From NCBI GenBank assembly GCA_964490325.1, contig CAZBBX010000011.1, forward strand, positions 1 through 60,753: a stretch of DNA of 60,753 bases. The letters run 5' to 3'. The DNA comes from DAOPJM01 sp964490325. GTDB lineage: Bacteria; Bacillota; Clostridia; Christensenellales; CAG-138. Positions 26,048 through 34,377 of this stretch are shown piece after piece. The position numbers were made by a program, and so were the translations under genes. The notes below the pieces were generated by a model. That model ran no database searches, was not told where the DNA came from, and saw nothing but the letters and a program-made list of their open reading frames with translations. Every line of letters starts with the position of its first letter. Position 1 is the first letter of the stretch.

Positions 26048-26775
26048 TACAGCGCCATAAGCCGCCAAAAGTTCGGCGGGATCGCGTCCGCAAAGTAAGC
26101 GTCGATCTGTCCGCAGGCAAAGGGCGGCGCACACTGCGCGCTCCAGACAAGGCGATTGAACTCCTCCCACGGATCGCCGTGATCGTCGCGGTCAAAATCG
26201 ATGGCAGAGAGCGCTCCGTCAGCGCCGATCAAAAAATTCCCCACATGAAAATCACCGTGCTGATAGCACTGCGGTCTGCCGTTAAGCAAGCCGCGATTTT
26301 CATTTATATACGCAATAAGCGCCTCGCCGTCTTGGGGCTTTACGGGGCAGTCCTCATACAGGCGGATGTTGCGGTCAAGCTTACGGCCAAAACGCGGCTG
26401 CCACGGCTCGGCGTCGGCGGGAGCAGGCAGGGCGTGAATGGCCTTAAGCAGCGTCCCCGCGCTCCTGCCCAAGCGATACTGCTCCTCTTGCGTGCTGCGC
26501 GCAAGCACCTTTTCGGCAGGCTCGCCCTCGACCCACGAAAGCAACAGGTACGCCCCCTCCTCACAAGCGCCGCAGGCAAGGGGACGGCTGACCGCCCAGC
26601 CCTTTTTCGCAAGCAGCTGCAGCATGGAAAAGGTGTTTTGCCGCTTCTCAAATTTTTCTATCGGCGAGATGCGCAGCAAAAAGCGCTCCCCAGACCGCGC
26701 CGTGACGCAATACTTTTGATCCGTTGACCAACCCGCCTCGATGGGTGTGCGCGGCAGCTGCAAAAACGCTTCCAT
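25885..26775 (-). CDS. Aminoglycoside-phosphotransferase-family kinase
   Basis: 296-residue APH/choline-kinase-fold protein. The Brenner motif is QHGDFHVGNFL and the metal-binding motif IDFDRDDHGDPWEEFNR. The family phosphorylates small molecules; nothing here points to antibiotic resistance specifically. The C-terminus DNAFHGK ends at a TAA formed at the junction with the downstream duplicate copy of the gene's own 3' end. ATG 26775 follows GAGAGGG, with promoter at 26801-26830. Confidence 0.82.
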   Translation of the reverse strand: MEAFLQLPRTPIEAGWSTDQKYCVTARSGERFLLRISPIEKFEKRQNTFSMLQLLAKKGWAVSRPLACGACEEGAYLLLSWVEGEPAEKVLARSTQEEQYRLGRSAGTLLKAIHALPAPADAEPWQPRFGRKLDRNIRLYEDCPVKPQDGEALIAYINENRGLLNGRPQCYQHGDFHVGNFLIGADGALSAIDFDRDDHGDPWEEFNRLVWSAQCAPPFACGQIDAYFADAIPPNFWRLMALYMASNALSSTPWALPFGKEQTEIMLRQVKELVTWFDGMREPVPRWYRDNAFHGK

Positions 26776-26800
26776 CTCGCCCTCTCTTCCTATTACAAAC

Positions 26801-26830
26801 AGTATAGCATAGAACGTCAGGCTGCCGCAA
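26801..26830 (-). promoter_or_regulatory. Promoter of the APH-like gene
   Basis: Minus strand: TTGCGG (26825-26830), 18-base spacer, TATACT (26801-26806). Confidence 0.6.
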
Positions 26831-26834
26831 TCCT

Positions 26835-26850
26835 TGTTCCACGTGGAACA
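26835..26850. promoter_or_regulatory. parS-like ParB binding site 1
   Basis: Perfect 16-base palindrome TGTTCCACGTGGAACA, the established parS type of chromosomal ParB systems. It lies between the two divergent promoters at 26801-26830 and 26864-26893, so ParB binding could affect both. Confidence 0.85.
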
Positions 26851-26863
26851 GGCTACGTTCTCG

Positions 26864-26893
26864 TTGACAAGCTTCGTGGACATATGCTACAAT
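26864..26893 (+). promoter_or_regulatory. Promoter of the 26940 membrane-protein gene
   Basis: TTGACA (26864-26869), 18-base spacer, TACAAT (26888-26893). Confidence 0.65.
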
Positions 26894-26939
26894 ACGTTTG
26901 GTTTTATAAGCTGCTTGCATACCCATTGGAGGGATCGAT

Positions 26940-28100
26940 ATGGGCTCTAAAAGCAAAGGCCGTAAGGCGTTTCGCAACAGTCAACGGTTTCACCATCAAG
27001 CGCGCAAGCCCCTGCGTGTCCCCGTGGGCCGCAGCGCACCTGTCGCGCTGCTGCTGGCTGTTTTTCTTCTTGCTCTTTTGTCCTGCCTTTCCATAACCTT
27101 GGATTCCCGCAATCGCGGCGCTGCTTCGTTCGGCTTGGAGATCGACGCAGAGACGCTGTTTTTGCTGCTCCTTTTGCCCTGCCTGCTGCTGGATCGCAAG
27201 GAACCCCGCCTGCTGTGCCTGCCGATGCTGCTATTTTCCCTGTTTCAAGGCTTGCGCCTCTGCTACTCCCACGCACATTATACGCTGTTCGCGTACATCT
27301 ACCCGCTGCTGCTGTTCGGCTGCGTTTTGCTGCTGCTTTTGTATCGGCGAGGCCGCATCGAATCCCGCATCCCCTTCCTGCTGTATGCCGTCTTGGTATG
27401 CGGGTATCTTATCTTCAGCTCCCTTGTCAGCGACGGTCCCTACTTTTACGGCAGCTTGGTCGCAGAGACCGACTCCTTCTATCTGAAAAGAGGCTTTAGC
27501 GTAGGTGGATATACCATCGCCGTCATATTCCTCGGCCGCGCTGTTACGGCCTGCGTATTTGTACTGGTGCATGTACTGTGGACCTATCGCTACACGGCCA
27601 ACGACAGCCGCGCCTACTATGTGCGCCCCAAGGGGCAGTGCTATATAAAGTACCTGCTTTGGGGCGGCGCTCGGACGGATGATGAACAGCCCCCTGATGA
27701 AAGCATCGATGCAGGCGACCGCGGCGTCAGCTCGCAATACGAGCTTCCCGCTGACGCACCCGTCCGTGTCGCCTCTGACGCCCCGCAAAGGACTGCCGAG
27801 CGCGGCAGCGGCTATGACGATTCGGACGCCCCCCTGCCCTGCGCAGGGATCGTTCCTAAGCGCAAAAAGGCAGCTGCGCCTGTTTCCGCCTCTCTTGATG
27901 AGGACGACGCACCTGTGCTTCCAGACGCCGAGGAGGTCGACTTTACTTCGACCTTGCACAAATCGCCTCGCAAACATGCCGCTACCTCGCGGCGATATCT
28001 TTCTGCGGAAGACATGCTTGGCAACGGCCCCGAACATGAGTATGGCACGGACAGCCGCTTTGAAGCAGGGGACGCCCCGCCAAGGCGCAAGCCGCGCTGA
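26940..28100 (+). CDS. Hypothetical polytopic membrane protein with long acidic tail
   Basis: 386 residues. A very basic start (MGSKSKGRKAFRNSQRFHH), about six membrane helices between residues 35 and 225 rich in Leu, then a hydrophilic, acidic, probably disordered cytoplasmic tail of about 150 residues. I recognise no family. ATG 26940 has GGAGGG seven bases upstream. The last 195 bases of the gene and its 3' flank are duplicated downstream with the stop changed from TGA to TAA. Confidence 0.75.
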   Translation: MGSKSKGRKAFRNSQRFHHQARKPLRVPVGRSAPVALLLAVFLLALLSCLSITLDSRNRGAASFGLEIDAETLFLLLLLPCLLLDRKEPRLLCLPMLLFSLFQGLRLCYSHAHYTLFAYIYPLLLFGCVLLLLLYRRGRIESRIPFLLYAVLVCGYLIFSSLVSDGPYFYGSLVAETDSFYLKRGFSVGGYTIAVIFLGRAVTACVFVLVHVLWTYRYTANDSRAYYVRPKGQCYIKYLLWGGARTDDEQPPDESIDAGDRGVSSQYELPADAPVRVASDAPQRTAERGSGYDDSDAPLPCAGIVPKRKKAAAPVSASLDEDDAPVLPDAEEVDFTSTLHKSPRKHAATSRRYLSAEDMLGNGPEHEYGTDSRFEAGDAPPRRKPR

Positions 28101-28387
28101 TCCTTTTACCGCTCCTTTTGCTCTGCGCGCCACTGCGGCGTTCGCAGACGCACCTGTGCTTCCCGACGCCGAGGAGGTCGACTTTACTTCGACCTTGCAC
28201 AAATCGCCTCGCAAACATGCCGCTACCTCGCGGCGATATCTTTCTGCGGAAGACATGCTTGGCAACGGCCCCGAACATGAGTATGGCACGGACAGCCGCT
28301 TTGAAGCAGGGGACGCCCCGCCAAGGCGCAAGCCGCGCTAATCCTTTTACCGCTCCTTTTGCTCTGCGCGCCACTGCGGCGTTCGCA
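27906..28387. repeat. Tandem direct repeat, 2 x 241 bases
   Basis: Copies 27906-28146 and 28147-28387 differ at only two positions (A/C near 27923/28164, and the stop codon G/A). The unit spans the last third of the tail-coding region, the stop and most of a terminator. Confidence 0.9.
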
Positions 28388-28491
28388 GAGCTTTTTTGTC
28401 GTTTATAATAAGCGCTCGCCTTAGGGATCGCCGCTTACGGTACTTCGTCAAATCTCTTACTTTTTCGTCACAGAAATGCCACTTTTCTCCC
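28101..28491. other. Intergenic region made of the duplicated gene end
   Basis: 28101-28146 is the first 3' flank, 28147-28387 the duplicate gene end, 28361-28397 the working terminator. 28398-28491 holds nothing recognisable before the MarR promoter. Confidence 0.6.
28361..28397 (+). terminator. Terminator after the duplicated gene end
   Basis: GCTCTGCG (28361-28368) pairs with CGCAGAGC (28384-28391), followed by six T. The equivalent hairpin in the first copy has lost its T-run because the repeat junction falls in its 3' arm, so transcription should read through to here. Confidence 0.8.
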
Positions 28492-28519
28492 TTGACGCGG
28501 GCGTTTATTGCGATATAAT
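28492..28519 (+). promoter_or_regulatory. MarR gene promoter
   Basis: TTGACG (28492-28497), 16-base spacer, TATAAT (28514-28519). Confidence 0.8.
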
Positions 28520-28538
28520 AGTTTATAAATAAACTATT
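28517..28538. promoter_or_regulatory. Operator of the MarR regulator
   Basis: Perfect inverted repeat with 10-base arms AATAGTTTAT and ATAAACTATT around AA. It overlaps the end of the -10 box and reaches to two bases before the ribosome binding site. This placement is typical of MarR self-repression. Confidence 0.75.
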
Positions 28539-28550
28539 TCGGAGGGGCAA

Positions 28551-29006
28551 ATGGAGCGCGACAGATACTTTGACGAGATCGGCGAGGTGATGAAGCGCAT
28601 CGATCGCAAGCGCGAGGAGCTGGCAAAACAGTTTCAACTCACGCGCAACGAGCTGATGGTGCTGTCCTTCCTCATTGACCATCCGCATCATGACACTGCG
28701 GGGGATATCGTTGTACTGCGCCGTCTGCCCAAGGCCAACGTATCACAGGCCGTCGAATCCCTGCTTGTGAAGGGATATATCGAGCGGACACGCGATCTGC
28801 GGGATAGGCGGATACAGCACCTGCTGCTCACGCCCACCGTTAAGCCCCTCGCAAAGGAGCTCCACCACCTGCGCAGCAAGATCCTGACCCAGCTCTTCAG
28901 CGGTTTTAGCGACGAGGAGCGCGCACAGTATGCCGCCCTCAACCGCCGCCTTGCCAAGAACGCCTTTGCCATGAATGAAGGCAGCGTCATAGAAAGCAAC
29001 ACTTGA
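28551..29006 (+). CDS. MarR family transcriptional regulator
   Basis: 151-residue winged-helix regulator. The helix-turn-helix and wing region run about 30-95 (LTRNELMVLSFLIDHPHHDTAG, PKANVSQAVESLLVKGYIERT, RDLRDRRIQHLLLTP). Start ATG 28551 follows GGAGGGG. A perfect operator overlaps its own promoter, so self-repression is likely. The next gene on the strand is an amidohydrolase 50 bases away, with parS site 2 between; they may share a transcript. Confidence 0.9.
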   Translation: MERDRYFDEIGEVMKRIDRKREELAKQFQLTRNELMVLSFLIDHPHHDTAGDIVVLRRLPKANVSQAVESLLVKGYIERTRDLRDRRIQHLLLTPTVKPLAKELHHLRSKILTQLFSGFSDEERAQYAALNRRLAKNAFAMNEGSVIESNT

Positions 29007-29011
29007 ACGCC

Positions 29012-29027
29012 TGTTCCACGTGGAACA
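29012..29027. promoter_or_regulatory. parS-like ParB binding site 2
   Basis: TGTTCCACGTGGAACA, identical to site 1, located between the MarR and amidohydrolase genes. Confidence 0.85.
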
Positions 29028-29056
29028 ATTGTATCAAAACGAGAAAGGAGGACCCT

Positions 29057-30616
29057 ATGGAACAACTGTATTTTGGAGGCCCTATCCTTGCGGAGAACGG
29101 GCAGACGGCGGAAGCCGTCCTTGTACGCGGCGGCGTCATCCGCGCCATCGGTGAAAAAAGCGTCCTGCTTGCACAAGCGCCCAAGGCAAAGCCCATCGAT
29201 CTGAAGGGCGCCGCCCTTGCCCCCGCCTTCTTGGATGCGCACAGCCATCTATCCCAAGTCGCCATGCGGCTCTTACAGCCCGATCTTTCCACCGTAAAGA
29301 CCAAGGCGGAGCTGCTGGAACGACTGCGCCGTTTTGCATCCGACCCAAGCCTGCCGCTCGACGCTTGGCTTAGTCCCGCTTCGTACGAGCCCGAAAAGCT
29401 GCCTGACGGAGCGCCGACCAAGGCGGAGCTGGACGCCGTTTCTGCGGGCAGACCGATCCTTTTGCAGCATCGCTCGGGGCACACCGCGCAGGCGAACAGC
29501 GAGGCGCTGCTCCGTCTTGGTCTTGATGACTTAAGCGCGGATCCGGCAGGCGGAAAGCTGCAGCGGGAAAACGGCCGTCTGACGGGCGTTTTGGAGGAAG
29601 CAGCGTGCTTTGCGGCTTTGAAAGCGCTGCCCATGCCGGATGAAAAGCGCATCCTTGGCGCTTTCAAAAAGGCGCAGGAGCTGTATGCCTCGCACGGTGT
29701 TGTCGCGGTGCAGGAGGGTATGCTTGTTAAGGAGCTGATCCCTCTCTATCAACAGCTGTTGAAAACGAACGCGCCGTATCTTGACGTCATCGGCTATCCC
29801 GACAGGGACTGCTATGCAGAGGCGCGCAAGGCCTTTGTCGTGGAGCGCGCACCTTTTCAGATCGGCGGGATCAAGGGCTTTTTGGACGGCTCGCCCCAAG
29901 CCAAGACTGCCTATCTGCGCAGCCCCTACTTGGGGAGCGATGAGCGCGGCTATCCCACGCAGAACGACGCCGCCCTTACGGATTTCTTCCATTTTGCTGC
30001 AAGGAACGGCTTGCAAACACTGGTGCATGCCAACGGTGACGCCGCCATCGCGCAGTATATCCGCTGCCTGTCAGCTGCCGAGGCGCTGTGGCCCTCTCTC
30101 AAGGACACTCGTCCCGTGCTGATCCATGCGCAGCTTTGCGGCTTGGATCAACTGCCGGAGCTGAAGCGCCTGAACGTGATCCCTTCCTTCTTTGTGGCGC
30201 ATGTGCTGCACTTTGGCGAGACGCATGCTGCGCAGCTGGGCGAGGAGCGCGCAAGCCGCATCAGCCCCTTAGCGTCCGCACAGGCGGAGGGTCTCAAGTT
30301 CACACTGCATCAGGACTCCCCCGTTGTTGCACCCGACATGTTGGAGACGCTCTCCTGCGCCATGACCCGCAAAACGCAGACGGGTCGCGTATTGGGCGCG
30401 GAGGAATGCGTGGACTTTGCAAGTGCGCTTGCAGGCGTCACATCCTCGGTAGCGTATCAATACGGCAAGGAGCAGGAATGGGGTTCCATCGCCGTGGGGA
30501 AACGTGCCGACTTTGTTCAGCTCAGCGAGGATATTCGCCGCACCCCACCTGCCGACTTGGCAAAGGTGAAGATCCTGCGCACGATACGCGGCGGCGAGAC
30601 GGTGTGGAAGAAGTAG
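29057..30616 (+). CDS. Amidohydrolase family protein (YtcJ-like)
   Basis: 519-residue metal-dependent hydrolase of the amidohydrolase-3 type. Features: ALAPAFLDAHSHLSQVA (metal His pair), QHRSGHTAQANSEAL, HANGDAAIAQYI and LHQDSPVVAPDMLETL near the C-terminus. Cytosolic, substrate unknown. ATG 29057 has AAGGAGG at good spacing; the frame extends upstream through parS site 2 to 29003 but that is not needed. Ends at terminator 30639-30666. Confidence 0.88.
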   Translation: MEQLYFGGPILAENGQTAEAVLVRGGVIRAIGEKSVLLAQAPKAKPIDLKGAALAPAFLDAHSHLSQVAMRLLQPDLSTVKTKAELLERLRRFASDPSLPLDAWLSPASYEPEKLPDGAPTKAELDAVSAGRPILLQHRSGHTAQANSEALLRLGLDDLSADPAGGKLQRENGRLTGVLEEAACFAALKALPMPDEKRILGAFKKAQELYASHGVVAVQEGMLVKELIPLYQQLLKTNAPYLDVIGYPDRDCYAEARKAFVVERAPFQIGGIKGFLDGSPQAKTAYLRSPYLGSDERGYPTQNDAALTDFFHFAARNGLQTLVHANGDAAIAQYIRCLSAAEALWPSLKDTRPVLIHAQLCGLDQLPELKRLNVIPSFFVAHVLHFGETHAAQLGEERASRISPLASAQAEGLKFTLHQDSPVVAPDMLETLSCAMTRKTQTGRVLGAEECVDFASALAGVTSSVAYQYGKEQEWGSIAVGKRADFVQLSEDIRRTPPADLAKVKILRTIRGGETVWKK

Positions 30617-30638
30617 GAATTTCTAAAATAGGAGATCA

Positions 30639-30666
30639 AAAAAGACGGGCAGCTGCTCGTCTTTTT
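30639..30666. terminator. Bidirectional terminator
   Basis: AAAAAGACG (30639-30647) pairs with CGTCTTTTT (30658-30666) around a self-complementary loop. A and T runs on either side let it end both the amidohydrolase (+) and acetyltransferase (-) transcripts. Confidence 0.85.
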
Positions 30667-30701
30667 GCTCCTCTGTGTGGAAAACTACTGTTTATGACCG
30701 T

Positions 30702-30717
30702 TGTTCCACGTGGAACA
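30702..30717. promoter_or_regulatory. parS-like ParB binding site 3
   Basis: TGTTCCACGTGGAACA, third identical copy, between convergent genes and 2.3 kb left of dnaA. Confidence 0.85.
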
Positions 30718-30737
30718 ATTGCTTGTTGGCGGCTGCT

Positions 30738-31478
30738 TTAAAACATCCAGTACAGCTTGCCGCGGCTCAGGGTATAGCCCAAACGCTCCTGCATCTGCAC
30801 CGAGGCTTCGTTGCCGAGGATGATCTGTCCGTAGGGCGTCCAGCCTCTGTCAAGCTGCCGCTGTATGCAGTACGCATCCAACGCGGCGCCAATGTGCCTG
30901 CGGCGATACTGCGGCAGCACCTCAAGCATCCCTACGGCGCCGTCCTCATGCCAACCCGCAAAGCCTAAGAGCGTTTCGCCCTCATAGGCGCCGAACAGCG
31001 CGCCTGCATTCCTTCGTTCCGCAAGGAACTCTATGCTGTCGATAAGCTGATAGTGCGCGTGGGCAAGGGGCAGATCCTTCTCTTCCAAAATGCGAATGTC
31101 CACCGCCGTATCGACCTTAGGCGCTTCCTTGCCGAGGTAGGCGCATTGCAGGCAGGGATTCATACCGTCCATTTCGGGATAAAGACGAGCAGCGGTAATG
31201 CGCGCAGCTTCGTCATGCGCGATAAAGGCGTGAAAGTCATCCCTTGATTTGGGCATATAGGCAGTCAGCACACGTTCTGCCGCCTCCACGGTAGCAAAGC
31301 CGCCGCGCCGGCAGCCGTCCTCCGCCTCAAACAACAGCACCCCATCCGCAGCGGCGTACAGGAGCGTTCCCAAGCCGCGCTTGACGGATTCGTGCATGTC
31401 CACATACAGGATGGGATCATTGGCATAGAAAGCCTCCGCCCGATCCATCATTTTTTCTGTTTCAGTCATAGTTTCCAT
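30738..31478 (-). CDS. GNAT family N-acetyltransferase
   Basis: About 246 residues. The C-terminal half (from about 125) is a GNAT domain: VDIRILEEKDLPLAHAHY, ALFGAYEGETLLGFAGWH, the acetyl-CoA loop LPQYRRRHIGAALDAY and NEASVQMQERLGY. The N-terminal half (FYANDPILYVDMHESVKRGLG) is a second, GNAT-like or sensing segment of unknown role. Substrate unknown. Start ATG 31478 directly follows the thioesterase stop; ATG 31469 is an alternative. Confidence 0.8.
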   Translation of the reverse strand: METMTETEKMMDRAEAFYANDPILYVDMHESVKRGLGTLLYAAADGVLLFEAEDGCRRGGFATVEAAERVLTAYMPKSRDDFHAFIAHDEAARITAARLYPEMDGMNPCLQCAYLGKEAPKVDTAVDIRILEEKDLPLAHAHYQLIDSIEFLAERRNAGALFGAYEGETLLGFAGWHEDGAVGMLEVLPQYRRRHIGAALDAYCIQRQLDRGWTPYGQIILGNEASVQMQERLGYTLSRGKLYWMF

Positions 31479-31480
31479 AG

Positions 31481-31924
31481 CTATACGCGGCAATAACAGG
31501 CATGCGCGGTCGCCGCAAGCCGCGTCAGGTTTTCGTCCGTATAGGCCTCCGCGTGCAGGCGAACGAGCCTGCTGCCGAGGGATTCGACCGTTACCGCAAT
31601 ATACACCGTCTCGCCGATGGCCACGCCGTGCAGATAGGAAAGCTGCAACTCCGCCGTGACGGCGCTTTCATTTTCGGCAAGAAAGCCGTGGGTCAAAATG
31701 CCCATCGCGTTGTCGAAAAACGAAGCTAAGACGCCGCCGTGCAGCATGTTTGCAGGGTTTCGCATCCATTGCTCGGTGGCAAAGGCAAACAGCGCCGTGC
31801 GCGTACTTGCGTCGATCTGAAGCCGTTTACGCGGCAGCAGCGCCACAAAGCCCTTAGGCTCCTGCGTTTGATAGCTGTTCTCCCGTGCCTCGATCGCAGC
31901 AAGGAGCGCCTCGTTAGTAAGCAT
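31481..31924 (-). CDS. Hotdog-fold thioesterase (PaaI-like)
   Basis: 147 residues. The family's NMLHGGVLASFFDNAMG helix motif, with the HGG turn, is near residue 60. Strands around VTAELQLSYLHGVAIGETVYI follow. It probably hydrolyses an acyl-CoA thioester; substrate unknown. The ATG overlaps the TGA of the M15 peptidase gene by one base, so the two are translationally coupled. Confidence 0.85.
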   Translation of the reverse strand: MLTNEALLAAIEARENSYQTQEPKGFVALLPRKRLQIDASTRTALFAFATEQWMRNPANMLHGGVLASFFDNAMGILTHGFLAENESAVTAELQLSYLHGVAIGETVYIAVTVESLGSRLVRLHAEAYTDENLTRLAATAHACYCRV

Positions 31925-32799
31925 CAATCGTAGCCCTCCACCGTTTTGGAGAAATGCTGATAGTCCTTGTCGCCGCGAAAATCCCCGCCCCAGGTCCAAC
32001 CGTAGGAGATGAACAGCTTGTAGCACAGGTCGCTGTGATCGATCATGCCGCGCAGCTTCAAGGAGCGATCCAAGTAAGCCTCTCCCGCGGCAGGGGCAAC
32101 GCGGCTGCCGTCAATGTAGGGGTTCATGACGGGGTTGATGTCGATGGCAAGGCCGTAGGCGTGGCGGGAATACTTGTTGGAGCCCGTCACCTTGCGGAAG
32201 CAGAACGCCGAGCTGTTGTTGTCCGCCATGGACAGGTTGTCGTTGAACGGCTCGCCGTAATCGTCCACCAAGCGCACGGACGCCAAGGGGTAGCTCGCCT
32301 TATAGAGCTGATAGAAGATGTCTGTCACCTCCGCAGCCACGAGACGGTTGACGATCAGCTCGCCTTCGTGCGTTACGCCATCGAAATCCACATACAGGAT
32401 GTGGATATAGCGCAGCTCGTCATAGTCGATGGGTGCGCCGCGATCGTCAGCGGGATAGCTTAAGCCCGTGATGCGCGTCTTCAGCTCCTCCGTCAGCTTG
32501 ACGTAGAAAAAGTCAGTGCTGCTTTCGTGATAATGCAGCTCGTAACCCGCAAAGGGGTCGGCTGTCGGCGCGGCCGTTGCTGCGGGAGTTGGGGTTGCCG
32601 TGGCGGGGGGCAGCGTAAGGGTCAGCTGGGTAGGCTCTGCCTTGATGCTGCTCTCCACGGGGGTCGCGGTGGCGGTGGGCGTGGGCTTGGGCGCTTCGGT
32701 CTCCAGCGCTACAAGCTCGCCCTTTTCGCTGCAGGCAAGGCAGCCTAAAAGAAGCAGCAGCGCCGCAGCAAGGACAAGTTTTCGAACATACCGCGCCAT
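31924..32799 (-). CDS. M15 family D-Ala-D-Ala carboxypeptidase-like lipoprotein
   Basis: 291 residues: signal peptide with lipobox-like LACS (Cys about 23), a long Pro/Thr/Ala linker to about 85, then an M15-type zinc peptidase domain. The zinc ligands are His and Asp in SRHAYGLAIDINP and His in DYQHFSKT. It likely trims peptidoglycan stem peptides outside the cell. ATG 32799 has AAAGGAGG upstream and a promoter at 32844-32872. Confidence 0.85.
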   Translation of the reverse strand: MARYVRKLVLAAALLLLLGCLACSEKGELVALETEAPKPTPTATATPVESSIKAEPTQLTLTLPPATATPTPAATAAPTADPFAGYELHYHESSTDFFYVKLTEELKTRITGLSYPADDRGAPIDYDELRYIHILYVDFDGVTHEGELIVNRLVAAEVTDIFYQLYKASYPLASVRLVDDYGEPFNDNLSMADNNSSAFCFRKVTGSNKYSRHAYGLAIDINPVMNPYIDGSRVAPAAGEAYLDRSLKLRGMIDHSDLCYKLFISYGWTWGGDFRGDKDYQHFSKTVEGYD

Positions 32800-32843
32800 A
32801 TTGCGCCTCCTTTCCGCCTATAAGCCTATCCGTGTGGTAGTTT

Positions 32844-32872
32844 ACTATACCAAAATCACAGGGATTTTGCAA
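32844..32872 (-). promoter_or_regulatory. Promoter of the M15-thioesterase-acetyltransferase operon
   Basis: Minus strand: TTGCAA (32867-32872), 17-base spacer, TATAGT (32844-32849). Confidence 0.7.
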
Positions 32873-32964
32873 TCCTTCTTTTCACAAATTTGTATATTCC
32901 TATGTGTTTATCAGTGGCCTTTGTGAAAATTCCCCCGAAAAATGGACGGAATGCGAAATAGGCT

Positions 32965-32992
32965 TTGCAATTGGCTAAATTTCTGTTATACT
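32965..32992 (+). promoter_or_regulatory. dnaA promoter
   Basis: TTGCAA (32965-32970), 16-base spacer, TATACT (32987-32992), 74 bases before the dnaA ATG. No DnaA boxes are visible between it and dnaA. Confidence 0.75.
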
Positions 32993-33066
32993 GTATATGA
33001 TTGGGCGGGGTATCGCTTTGTTAGATATACCTTGCTCAACGCGACGCAGCCGAATTGGAGAGTATC

Positions 33067-34377
33067 ATGGAGGACATTAAGCAAAGCTGGGCTCACGCCA
33101 AGGATCTGATCCGACCGAAGATCACGGCGATGAGTTTTCATAAATGGATCGATCCGCTGGATCCCGTCATCGTGCAAAACAGCATCTTTGTCTTGCAGGC
33201 GCCCGACGACACGACCAAGCGCACCCTGACGGATTTTTACTACGACTACCTGCGCAGCGCGGTCTTGAGCGCCTTTCCCGACGTTCTGGACGTGCTTTTG
33301 ATTGTACCCAACCAACGCGCGGATTTTGTGCGGATCGCGGAGGACACCAATGTCAACGCCTTTTCCCTCAATCCCAAGTACACCTTCGACACCTTTGTCG
33401 TAGGCGGTTCCAACTCCTTGGCACACGCGGCGGCGGTGGCGGTTGCCAACAAGCCCGGCATGGTGTACAATCCCCTGTTCCTCTACGGCGGCGTGGGCTT
33501 GGGCAAGACCCACCTGATGCACGCCATCGGCCACGCGGTACAGGCGGAAAAGATCGGCGCAAAGGTTATGTACGTCACCAGCGAGGCCTTCACCAACGAG
33601 CTGATCGAGGCCTTACGCGCAGGCAAAAACATCGAGTTTCGGCAGCGCTACCGCAACATGGACGTGCTGATGATCGACGATATCCAGTTTCTGTCGGGCA
33701 GGCAGCAGACGCAGGAGGAATTTTTTAACACCTTCAACACGCTGTACAACGCCGGCAAACAGATCGTCATCTCCTCGGATCGGCCGCCAAAGGAGATCTC
33801 CGCCTTGGAGGAGCGTCTGCGCTCCCGCTTCGAGCAGGGTCTTATTGCGGACATCCAGCCGCCCGACATCGAAACGCGTATTGCCATTTTGCGCAACCGC
33901 GCCCAGATCGAAAAGGTGGATGTGGACGATCAGGTGATCCAGTTTATTGCGGAAAATGTCAAGAGCAACATCCGTCAGCTGGAGGGCAGCCTAAACCGCG
34001 TCATTGCGTATTCCGCCTTAAAAAAGCGCAGCCCCGACATCACGCTTGCAAGGGAAGCGCTCAAGGAGATCATGCCCGAGACCAAGCGCGCCGAGCTGAC
34101 GCCCGAGCGCATCAAGGAGACGGTCTCTTCTTACTTTGGCGTGACGCAGGAAAGCATGCTTTCGCAGCGGCGTGACCGCGAGATCGTCGTGCCGCGGCAG
34201 CTGACCATGTACTTCATGCACAGCCTTTTAAGCCTGCCGTACAAGCGCATCGCTGCGCAGTTTGGCCGCGATCACACCACCGTCATGAACGCCTGCGGCC
34301 GCATCGCAGCCATGATCGACGAGGATCCCGCGTTCAAGAAAAAGGTGGAAGATGTGACGGGCTACCTGATGGAGTAG
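33067..34377 (+). CDS. dnaA: Chromosomal replication initiator protein DnaA
   Basis: 436 residues. Domain I is at the N-terminus, domain II is short, and the AAA+ domain begins about 105 with Walker A YGGVGLGKTHLMHAIGH, Walker B VLMIDDIQFLSG and arginine-finger region LRSRFEQGL. Domain IV has the DNA-binding signature YKRIAAQFGRDHTTVMNACGRI. ATG 33067 has TTGGAGAG upstream; the in-frame TTG 33055 is part of that ribosome binding site. The oriC region and dnaN follow. Confidence 0.98.
   Translation: MEDIKQSWAHAKDLIRPKITAMSFHKWIDPLDPVIVQNSIFVLQAPDDTTKRTLTDFYYDYLRSAVLSAFPDVLDVLLIVPNQRADFVRIAEDTNVNAFSLNPKYTFDTFVVGGSNSLAHAAAVAVANKPGMVYNPLFLYGGVGLGKTHLMHAIGHAVQAEKIGAKVMYVTSEAFTNELIEALRAGKNIEFRQRYRNMDVLMIDDIQFLSGRQQTQEEFFNTFNTLYNAGKQIVISSDRPPKEISALEERLRSRFEQGLIADIQPPDIETRIAILRNRAQIEKVDVDDQVIQFIAENVKSNIRQLEGSLNRVIAYSALKKRSPDITLAREALKEIMPETKRAELTPERIKETVSSYFGVTQESMLSQRRDREIVVPRQLTMYFMHSLLSLPYKRIAAQFGRDHTTVMNACGRIAAMIDEDPAFKKKVEDVTGYLME

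Noticed and set aside
26835..30717. Palindromes as transposon ends
   Set aside because: They are exact parS sequences near dnaA with no transposase between them.
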